This document shows positions 1 through 12,751 of a DNA stretch of 64,000 nucleotides, one piece after another; positions within the stretch are counted from its first letter, which is position 1; every line of letters starts with the position of its first letter. Under the pieces are notes generated by a model. The model was not told the origin of the DNA, did no database searches, and saw only the letters and a list, made by a program, of their open reading frames with translations. Source of the stretch: Elysia crispata (lineage: Eukaryota; Mollusca; Gastropoda; Plakobranchidae). The stretch lies in assembly GCA_033675545.1 (NCBI GenBank), contig JAWDGP010004058.1, positions 279,501 to 343,500 on the forward strand, given 5' to 3'. The position numbers were made by a program, and so were the translations under genes.

Positions 1-2172
1 TCTACTACATGTAGGTTAGCAGTGAGTGTCTACTGCATGTAGGTTAGCAGTGAGTGTCTACTACATGTTGGTTAGCAGTGAGTGTCTACTACATGTTGGT
101 TAGCAGTGAGTGTCTACTACATTAGGTTAGCAGTGAGTGTCTACTACATGTAGGTTAGCAGTGAGTGTCTACTACATGTAGGTTAGCAGTGAGTGTCTAC
201 TACATGTAGGTTAGCAGTGAGTGTCTACAACTACATGTAGGTTAGCAGTGAGTGTCTACTACATGTAGGTTAGCAGTGAGTGTCTACTACATTAGGTTAG
301 CAGTGAGTGTCTACTACATGTAGGTTAGCAGTGAGTGTCTACTACATGTTGGTTAGCAGTGAGTGTCTACTACATGTAGGTTAGCAGTGTGTGTCTACTA
401 CATGTAGGTTAGCAGTGAGTGTCTACTACATGTAGGTTAGCAGTGAGTGTCTACTACATGTAGGTTAGCAGTGAGTGTCTACTACATGTAGGTTAGCAGT
501 GAGTGTCTACTACATGTTGGTTAGCAGTGAGTGTCTACTACATGTTGGTTAGCAGTGAGTGTCTACTACATGTAGGTTAGCAGTGAGTGTCTACTACATT
601 AGGTTAGCAGTGAGTGTCTACTACATTAGGTTAGCAGTGAGTGTCTACTACATGTAGGTTAGCAGTGAGTGTCTACTACATGTAGGTTAGCAGTGAGTGT
701 CTACTACATGTAGGTTAGCAGTGAGTGTCTACTACATGTAGGTTAGCAGTGAGTGTCTACTACATGTAGGTTAGCAGTGAGTGTCTACTACATGTAGGTT
801 AGCAGTGAGTGTCTACTGCATGTAGGTTAGCAGTGAGTGTCTACTACATGTTGGTTAGCAGTGAGTGTCTACTACATTAGGTTAGCAGTGAGTGTCTACT
901 ACATGTAGGTTAGCAGTGAGTGTCTACTACATGTAGGTTAGCAGTGAGTGTCTACTACATGTAGGTTAGCAGTGAGTGTCTACTACATGTTGGTTAGCAG
1001 TGAGTGTCTACTACATGTAGGTTAGCAGTGAGTGTCTACTACATGTAGGTTAGCAGTGAGTGTCTACTACATGTTGGTTAGCAGTGAGTGTCTACTACAT
1101 GTTGGTTAGCAGTGAGTGTCTACTACATGTAGGTTAGCAGTGAGTGTCTACTACATAGGTTAGCAGTGAGTGTCTACTACATTAGGTTAGCAGTGAGTGT
1201 CTACTACATGTAGGTTAGCAGTGAGTGTCTACTACATTAGGTTAGCAGTGAGTGTCTACTACATTAGGTTAGCAGTGAGTGTCTACTACATTAGGTTAGC
1301 AGTGAGTGTCTACTACATGTAGGTTAGCAGTGAGTGTCTACTACATGTAGGTTAGCAGTGAGTGTCTACTACATGTAGGTTAGCAGTGAGTGTCTACTAC
1401 ATGTTGGTTAGCAGTGAGTGTCTACTTCATGTAGGTTAGCAGTGAGTGTCTACTACATGTAGGTTAGCAGTGAGTGTCTACTACATTAGGTTAGCAGTGA
1501 GTGTCTACTACATTAGGTTAGCAGTGAGTGTCTACTACATGTAGGTTAGCAGTGAGTGTCTACTACATGTAGGTTAGCAGTGAGTGTCTACTACATGTAG
1601 GTTAGCAGTGAGTGTCTACTACATGTAGGTTAGCAGTGAGTGTCTACTACACGAGGTTAGCAGTGAGTGTCTACTACATGTAGGTTAGCAGTGAGTGTCT
1701 ACTACATTAGGTTAGCAGTGAGTGTCTACTACATGTAGGTTAGCAGTGAGTGTCTACTACATTAGGTTAGCAGTGAGTGTCTACTACATGTAGGTTAGCA
1801 GTGAGTGTCTACTTCATGTAGGTTAGCAGTGAGTGTCTACTACATGTAGGTTAGCAGTGAGTGTCTACTACATGTTGGTTAGCAGTGAGTGTCTACTACA
1901 TGTTGGTTAGCAGTGAGTGTCTACTACATGTAGGTTAGCAGTGAGTGTCTACTACATGTAGGTTAGCAGTGAGTGTCTACTACATGTAGGTTAGCATTGA
2001 GTGTCTACTACATGTTGGTTAGCAGTGAGTGTCTACTACATGTAGGTTAGAAGTGAGTGTCTACTACATGTAGGTTAGCAGTGAGTGTCTACTACATGTT
2101 GGTTAGCAGTGAGGGTCTACTACATGTAGGTTAGTAGTGAGTGTCTACTACATGTATGTTAGCGGTGAGTGT
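1..2172. repeat. 28-bp tandem array (minisatellite), left end open
   Basis: About 78 head-to-tail copies of a unit that reads TCTACTACATGTAGG then TTAGCAGTGAGTG. Many copies lack two bases (CATTAGG in place of CATGTAGG), giving 26-bp units mixed among 28-bp ones, and a second common variant has CATGTTGG. Each full unit contains the palindrome CTACATGTAG. Divergence rises over the last three or four units, as expected at an array edge. The array starts before the window. No coding role is seen. Confidence 0.97.
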
Positions 2173-2343
2173 CGTTTATATCTGTGTAGATGCCAGGAGC
2201 CATCTTCAATGTTGCTTTCAGCTACTCTAATACATGTAATGATTGTTACAAGTGGATTGAAATCTTGATTAATAATACACAGATAAATCATACTTACAAT
2301 AAAATAGTAATTATCATAAATTCTAAATGCGCTGTCTCTGTCA

Positions 2344-4099
<1,756 letters not shown>

Positions 4100-4273
4100 T
4101 GGTAGAACTTGTGAGACAAATGTATTTACATAGTTTTGCTTAATTCTATGTCTCACCCAACAAAAGAGAGAACACGCCTGGTCTGGCCAATCATGCAGGT
4201 TTTTGTACTCTGTTCCATCACTGCCGTTTTTCATGATGTATAGGACTAGGTACATTATAAATCCTAAGATTTT

Positions 4274-4279
4274 TTTATT
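4274..4279 (-). promoter_or_regulatory. Candidate poly(A) signal AATAAA of the sulfatase gene
   Basis: The minus strand reads GAATAAAAA about 176 nt downstream of the sulfatase stop codon. It is the first AATAAA found in that direction and precedes the CTA microsatellite. The hexamer is common in AT-rich DNA, so this is only a plausible 3'-end signal. Confidence 0.4.
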
Positions 4280-4454
4280 CATATGCTCAACAAAAAAACA
4301 ACGAACACTTTCTACGCTGCATAATACATATAACCTCCATGCAGAATATTTCATCGATTTGGCGGCCTACTTTAATTTAAATAAAATATAAAGATCATTA
4401 TAGCGAGCTGAAGTTAATGGTCACGATCCAAAGGTCAGAAACCAAAAGGGCTGG

Positions 4455-4672
4455 TCACTGCCATGGACCCCAGGCTCCGTCTTGACCAGTGGGAGAAGCG
4501 CGAGGGTCATTATTTGGGTAGTAGGGTTCAACTGCCGAATCCTGAAAGTCTTGCAAGATGGCGAGCATCCGTTTGACGTCACTACGACGGCGGAAAGATA
4601 AGTCGTTACGCTCGTATGGGTCGGCGGTGATGTTGAACAGCCATAGGTTTTTCTTGCCATTCGGGTTCCACC
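4455..4672 (-). CDS. ARSB-like: Sulfatase exon 9: C terminus and stop
   Basis: Completes Arg540, encodes residues 541-611 and the TGA. It reads [35 protein letters not shown], then [17 protein letters not shown] and stop. The ending WGPW is diagnostic of the ARSB/I/J group. Acceptor CCTTTAG. A longer open frame overlapping it on the same strand is out of frame and is a shadow. Confidence 0.93.
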
Positions 4673-7600
4673 CTAAAGGATTGATAAAACATTAGAATAA
4701 TAATGGGCTTTGTACGTATATGCGTTTGGTATTGGTATATGCTGATGGAAATGATACAACGTTTTTACAATAATGAAGGAATGTTTGGAAGAGAATATAA
4801 CATGAATAAAATGAATCGTTTTTTGGCAGACGACTAATGATCGTATTACAAGAAAGTTGTGTTCATAATAAGTTTGTGATAAAGGAAATCGACTAATTCT
4901 GTTCTTTCTAATCCGTATTAGATCCTTTTAAACGTTTATTAGAAAGCTGTGAATTTTCGCATTAAGCGCATAAAAGTGCACTGCCTTGCGGGAATTCTTA
5001 GCCGCGTAGTTATATTAACCTACATAAAAATGAATGTTGTAAAAACAATCTATAAATAGGTTTGTACTTTACTAAAATTAGTTAACTATAATTCTTATCG
5101 AGTTCATATTAGCCATGTATGAAAATTAGGTAGCCTATATTTCATGCATGAAAAATAATGTGTGGCCAGCCCTGAATATCAATTCCTTCCATGAATAAAC
5201 TGTCATGTCTGTCCATCCTCATTTTTTTACACTGTCGAATTTATCCTGGTGTGCCGGTAAAAAATATTGAAAAATTTAGTGATGCTACTTGATTGAAGAC
5301 AGAAAAAGCCTCTTTCAAAGGGGAAAGATGCTGGCTTTAGAATATTTTTTTTTCAATGAAACTTTGTAAAAGTCCTGTATCTCTGTGTGTTTTTTTTTTT
5401 TTTTGTTTTTTGTTTTTTTTTTTTTTTTTTTTTTTTTGGGGGGGGGGGGGTTGTTGGCGTCTTAAAGCAAATTTACTTGTCAAAGCTCCTTCCCTCTGTT
5501 TTCTTTGACGTCTACGAGTAAACTTATATTTTTTTTTTATATCAAAGCCCCTTACCTCTGTTTTCCTTGACGTTTCCCACAAATAAATTAAAACACTAAA
5601 GTCCTTTTATTTCTGTTTTCCTCCCAAGTTGTAGTAAAAGTAAACTTATACATCAAAGACCCCTTACCTCTGTTTCCCTTGACGTTTCCCACAAATAAAT
5701 TAAAACACTAAAGTCCTTTTATTTCTGTTTTCCTGCCAATTTGTAGTAAAAGTAAACTTATACATCAAAGTCCCTAACCTCTGTTTCCCTTGACGTTTCC
5801 CACTAATAAATTAAATACTTAAGTTTCTTTATTTCTGTTTTCCTCCCGTGTTCTTCTATAAGTAAACTTTAAATTAAAGTCCCTTACCTTTGTTTTCCTT
5901 GACGTTTCCTACAAGATAAATTTGAAATAATACCAATTGACTTTATTTATTTTTGTTTTCCTTGATGTTACCTACAATAACTTAAACACTAAAGTCCTTT
6001 ATTTCTGTTTTCCTTGACGTTTTTTACAAAATAAACTTAAATACTTAAGTCCTTTATTTCTGTTTTCCTTGTTGTGTCCTACAAAATAAACTTAAATACT
6101 TAAGTACTTTATTTCTGTTTTCCTTGACGTTTTTTTACAAAATAAACTTAAATACTTAAGTCCTTTATTTCTGTTTTCCTCACCGTGTTCTAATATAAGT
6201 CAATTTAATTTTACCCCGGGAAAAACGATAGTAGTTCATCTACAACATTTTTGGGGACGTTTTTCACAGGGGGTTTAGTTGTCCATCAACAACTCAAACC
6301 ATTTTTAAACATCAAAGCCACTTACTTCTGCTTTCCCTGGAGTCGGACTCCGGAGGCGGCAGCCACTGACCATTATCGGGGTTGCCAGTGATCAACTTGA
6401 GGTCACCGACTCTCACGGCTGCCCGGATGCTGGAATCAAAGGTTCCTCTGAACTTGGCCTTACCGCGCCTCTCTCGGAGAGGGTCGATGTTGTGGAGGAG
6501 CACATGACGATTTCCGGGTTTTCCTTCGCTGTTTCGTGGAGTGAATGTGCAACACAGTGCTGTTTAAAGACTTTCTTTAGCTCAGAATTTTTTTTTGTTT
6601 TCTTGTTTTGTTTGTTTGTTTGTTTGTTTTTTTTTTTGTTTTTGTTTTTTTGTTTTTGTTTTTGTTTTTTTTTTTGTTTTTTTTTTTGGGGGGGGGTTTG
6701 GTTTTGTTATGTTTTTTAATCATTCATTCAGAGGACAGTACATTCTTTTTCCTTTGTTTTACTATTGAGATCATACCTATTTCTCCCCGTTTTTTTTTTT
6801 TTTTTTTCGTTTTCTCTATGATAAATCCACTTAAGTCGCTGTGAACCATTTCAACCTCTATAACTGTAATTGACCTTCACAAAAGATCTACTTATATAAT
6901 TTGATATCTCTATACTATATTAAATAGACTAGCATACTTAGGGTTTCGTCATATCTTTTTCACAACCATTCCAATCCCGGTAAATTTGCCGGATGTACTG
7001 CTTGACATGGTAGAATTTTCAGAATCTACCAGTAGGCCTATAGCTGATGCGAGCTCTGTATCATTTCGTTACACTGGTCATAGGTTCTGCACATTAACCC
7101 CTTGCCTGCTACATGTTTTCCCCTCTGTTTACTAAGCATTTGTCTATCGAGGGCGTCGGAATGTGGGTAATTCGCTACAAACATAGACCAAAACAAAAAC
7201 AAAAAAGAATGAATAGGCAAACTGCTAATAATTAGATCTAGAACTACAATGGAGGTATGTATTTATTTATAGCTCCATGAGAAATACTTACTTTATAGCG
7301 GCCCATTGATCCACGCCATCTAGCGGCTTAGTTCCGTTAAGATGGCCTCCTGCCAACTTCACCAGTGTGGGGAACCAATCAGAAACGTGGATGAGTTCCT
7401 TGGAGACCGCCCCAGTCTGTTTGAGACGGCCCCCACTGACGAAACCGATGGATTTGACTCCGCCCTCCCAAAGGCTGTGTTTCTCGCCTCTTAGAGGGTA
7501 GTTAGATCCACCCTTTGACAAGCGACCGCCGTTGTCTGTGAGGAACAGAACGTGCCGTGATTAATGTGGGATCACATTGTATGTTATTAGGAAGATTTAT

Positions 7601-10600
7601 GAATACTTTGGATTCCTAGCGTTATATCTTTCTCGGTGCTTACTTCATTTTTGAGCTTCGCATTTCGGCTCATTTGATTTAAAGTTCAAAGACTCGGTTC
7701 TGAGAATCGAATACATTGAGTTTCTCAAATGAAATGCTTATCTAAATAGTCTCATAATCTAATATCAAGTGCACAGCTGTCTTGGGAGATATCGATACGA
7801 TCCTTTGATCTCCTAATCTCAGAAATAATATTTGTTGTTCACGTTACGATTCATAATTATAATTCTATAATCATATATGCATATGCTGCTTTAACTAGGT
7901 TTACGTCCTTTCCCATCTCACCCTCTTGGATGTTCATGCACTGACATAGGCCCTCTGCCAAATCTATTACAGATGAAATCGAAATTTACCAGAAACATGT
8001 TTCTCGATTGCGGAAGTTCTTTGTACCAATTTAGGTACTTGGCGCATCATTCGTGCACCATTTTGAATGAGGTGAATAGACCGGAAGTGCACACTATTCT
8101 ACAGATCGAGGTGTTTTACTTACCACTAGAAAAGACAAAAACTGTGTTATCCCACATGCCGGCCTCTTTGAGCGCCTCAGTCAGGTTCCCGACGCCTTCA
8201 TCCATAGCGGCTACCATGCCTGTTGGAGTGATAGGTGGAATTTTTACAAAGAACAAATTAATAGGGATATGGGAATTGAGTTTGTGTTTACTTATTGTCA
8301 TTTGGTATATCCCACGCTTAAAAAATGTTCGTTCCAAAGTCAACTTGCATGTCAACTTTCATGACAACTTGCATGTCAAATTACCAGCATAACCGCGACG
8401 TGTCTTGTTCTTGATGTGTTTGTAAAAGTACAAAAAAAAGTCAACTTGATGGTGAACTTACCAGCACAACCGCGACGTGCCTTGTTCTTGATGTGTTTGT
8501 AAAAGTACAAAAAAAAAATCAACTTGATGGTCAACTTACCAGCATAAGCGCGACGTGCCTTGTTCTTGACGTGTTTGTAAAAAGTACAAAAAAAAGTCAA
8601 CTTGATGGTGAACTTACCAGTTTAACCGCGACGTGCTTTGTTCTTGATGTGTTTGTAAAAGTACCAAAAAAAAGTCAACTTGATGATCAACTTACCAGCA
8701 TAACCACGGCGTGCTTTGTTCTTAATGTGTTTGTATGGACGTTCGTAGGCTTCAGGTACCTGAACTGGTCCGTGTACTGCTTGGTATGACAGGTACAAAA
8801 ATAAGGGCTGGGGTGACAAGAAAGAGAGAAAACTAGGAAAAAGTTTTTGATCGAAGGAATAGGGGAAGAATAATGTAAAAGATAAAGTCACAGGCTTGCA
8901 TGGCGAATAATGTATTCCAATTTTCCAATAGGAATCTCAAATTAAATTGAAGTTATTTTGAGGAAGATAAAAAAAGGGATGAAAAGCAGCATGCACCAAA
9001 AGTAATTTATATGGTTCTGGCTTTGGAACTTGAATTTCGAGATGAGTTTCAATTTGCATCAGGTAAAAGATATAGGTATGGATCATCTTACAGATATAAA
9101 GGTAGAGTTACCATAGAGAACAAAATTCATATGCAAAAATGGAATTTTTCGCTTTTCATACACGACCAATTTACAAGGGTTTCAGCAATATGCTTAATCA
9201 ATATTAACGGTCTAATTTAAACTTTTTTTTTTTTAATCTTCTTTACAATCGAAAAATCATGAATATGATAAAACGTTATTTGAAAAACCCACTTTCGATT
9301 TGTCGTGCGCTTTGATGACGTCAATTGCCTTTTGCGTGAAAAGATGGGTGGAGTAATGTCCCGTCTCGTTCCTAATTATTTGATCGTTGAAGCGGAGGTC
9401 GATGAATGCATTCTTCTTCCGGCCGTGTTTGTGGGTGAAGTAGTTCCCGTGACCCAGTAACATGCCTTGCAGACAGACACCGAATAGTAGAATTTTAAGT
9501 GTCTTTTATAAGTCAATGAGGATAACATAACCTGCGGTTGACACTAAGAATTGTACTAAACTACTTTAAGAGACTCAACAAGTAAATATCCTCTTGTTCT
9601 TGTGGTAGTGCCACGTCCCTAAAATCTCATGAGGAATTCAGTGCGGAGATAGTGGCTGTTTTTCAAGCCAAGGATAGGTCTGGTTGAATAGAAACCATTC
9701 CTACTCCCACAGGGTCATGGATTGCACCCAGCGCTTATTAATAATATATTAGATGCCTCTCTGTGAGTGTTATAACAAGTTTAGGCATGCATTTTCGAGC
9801 CTTAAAGTATAAGGCATAATGCAATGTGGTGGTTATAAACATATTATTATTTTACTAACAACCATGTGTTTAACCCCTTTCCCTTTTCACATTATCAACA
9901 CTTAAACAAACTAGCTTATGATTTGTTTTCGTTTTTTTTTTTGTTTTGTTTTTGTTTTGTTTTGTTTTGTTTTGTTTTGTTTTGTTTGTTTTTTTTTTTG
10001 TTTTTTCTTTGCTTTTTATCTAAAGAGATAAAAAATACTCTCTAGATAAGCATCTGCTGCCTCAATCACAGCGATAAAATAAGCTGATAAACTCCATCAT
10101 TACTAATTGCCGCAATTTGTGGCGCACACACACGTCTACACATCTCTAGTCGATAGTGAAAGTAATTCGGGAGAGAGAAAAAAGGTGCTTCTTAGACTAC
10201 AAATCGACGCCTCACTTTTCGTGTGTTCTACGTCAACATGACGTAGTTTTGAGAAATCGGCTTTTAAACTTTCATTCATTTTATACTCATTATGTTGGAC
10301 ATAGAACAGATGTAAGAGAACTTGACCCATTTAACTTGACTTGTTGGTTCTAAATTTAACAGGGCATATAGATAATGTTTTTTGGGGACGGAAATTGACG
10401 TTAGCTCTAATATTAATGAAACTGGAGATAGAACAAATGAATACTGAGGTGTCGAAATCTCAAACTAAATGATTGGGAACGATTTCGTTTAATTTTGGTT
10501 TATTGAAGTGTGCATGAAGATCCATTATAATTACATGGTGTGAATGTATTAATTTTATCTGAGTCCAGCAACTGATTATATGAGGTTAAATTTGAAAGAG

Positions 10601-12021
10601 CTAAAATAGAAATTAATCGATTAAAGGATTTTCGGCTTCGACGCAGCGTTTTGCAGACCAATGATAATTTTATTTATTTTTTGTTCTTGTTGTTGTTGTT
10701 TTTTGTGGGGTTTTTTTGTTTTTGTTTTATTTATTTTAGTTTTCTTTTGTTTTCTATTCTGTGTGTTTTTTTAATCGTTAGCTTTCTCTAGATTAGCTAA
10801 GAATAGTTTATTCTTCACCATAAACAAACAGCTAATCAAAAGGAGCCAATAGTTTTAAACAAATACCAAAGATTAATAAAACCCATACCATAAAACGTAT
10901 CAAAGCCTCTGTAGTGGGGCATGTATTCCCGCTTGTAAAACCCGAGGTGCCATTTGCCCACCATGTGCGTGGAGTAGCCAGATTCTTTCAGCTTGTCTGC
11001 CAAAGTTGGACTGTCAAGTGGAAGCCCGTTTGGCTGACCCTCGTATATGATTTCGTGCTGTAAGCCTGTGTGGATCTTTAAAAAAATAAGTGAGTAACGT
11101 AAGAAGAAGAACATAATTTTGGAAGACAAAAACAACAAAACAACAACAACAACAAAATAACCGAAAAAAAAAAACCCAAACCCATAGTTATTCCTCATGT
11201 GTACAGGAGAAATAACACTGCGAGAAACAAAACAAACAAAAAACAAAAAACAAAACGGCCGAAACAATTAATTTTATTTTTAAATATACGTCTTTTGAAA
11301 AATGAGTAGTTTTGTTATGTCGTTCGTTCATTTTGTGCTTGCAAGTTCGCTTTGAGGTTGCCGATTAAATATAAATATTTGGGTCTCAAATGTTGATTCA
11401 ATAGGTATCCGAACAAGACTGGAGCTCAAAACTAAGTTTATAGATATGATTAGTTGCGTCATACAACGTCTGCTGCTTTATGAATATTTTACAATCAATT
11501 ACACGATTCGGAACTACGGAACTAAGTCTATATGGCAAACATGGCTTCGAATGAGGAACCGCTGATTGGACAGATTTTAGTATTGAAAGCGTTTCTTTAG
11601 GGAAATTTTAAATTTATAGGGATGTGCCTAATAAACGACGCTACTTGAAACCTTTCCGAAACGAAATAAGCTTCGTGTTTAGTTCATATTTGGCAAAGAT
11701 CATAGATACATGAAAAAGTTTGACTTTATTTAAAATATCGCAGAAGATGGGGAAAATGTGATTAGAAATTTTTCAGGCATTTGGATAGCAAAAACGATGT
11801 TTTGGACTGACACTCAATCATGTGAAGGCCAAAGTATTGATGGGCCAATGTCAATATGAATCAGAGATTTTTGTATCTCATTGAAATTGAAATTATTGTA
11901 AAATTTTAATCTATGCGATTGTTTCGTCTGGTGTGTTTGGGTTTTTTTATAGTTCACCACAAGAATATTTTTAGTGTATTAGCGCACATCGAACAATGTG
12001 TCGTCTTACAGGATAAAACTG

Positions 12022-12079
<58 letters not shown>

Positions 12080-12678
12080 TACATATAATAGAATACAGGA
12101 TTTTTCTCTGTATAAGTCGTCTCGATTGATTTTGACCAAGTGAATATCAAAACTATAAAATGATATTCTAGACAGTTGCATTTCCTCTGTTGCTTTTGGT
12201 GGGAATGTTTCTGGGATTAGAAATGTTGAATTTGTGATTTTCCCGCCCTTTTGAAGGACTCTACTTTAAATTGATTTTAAAAGTCTTATTAAGCATTGTG
12301 GTAAATAATGCATCGCATACGCTGTAATGTTCTTTATAATTATCGTTTTAAAAAAAAAAAAACACTGGCAAAAACTGTAGTAAAAAAAACTGACCTCAGT
12401 AACTCGAGTTTCGATGGTCTTGCTTAATTGAGTCGTATTAGAGAAATTTCGACATAGGAAAATGTGTAAATCGATAGCGAAAGTGAAACTAATTGTTATA
12501 ACATCTTATCGCATAGAGCTAGGTCAGACTCCCAATGAGGACAAGGCTATCAAAATAAGAAAGTCAGTTTACCTGATATCTCCCAGATAGAAGCTGACTA
12601 CGAGTTGGTGTGCATATTGGTTGGACGTAGTAGTTCTCTAGTTTTACACCCGCAGCTGCCAGCTGGAAATTAAGATTC

Positions 12679-12751
<73 letters not shown>

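Larger units (their letters stand above)
4673..6325 (-). other. Sulfatase intron 8
   Basis: Besides the donor-like array, it holds a copy of a dispersed repeat (about 4887-5012) and a poly(T)-poly(G) tract near 5391-5450. GTAAGT to TTTAG. No coding sequence seen. Confidence 0.8.

Noticed and set aside
1..2172. Telomere-like sequence (GGTTAG/TTAGG inside the unit)
   Set aside because: The motif occurs once per 28-bp unit within a longer fixed sequence and is never tandem by itself.
4421..4660. 79-codon minus-strand open frame over the last sulfatase exon
   Set aside because: It is out of frame. The true reading ([13 protein letters not shown] to WGPWQ) is in another frame joined to exon 8 by a TTTAG acceptor.
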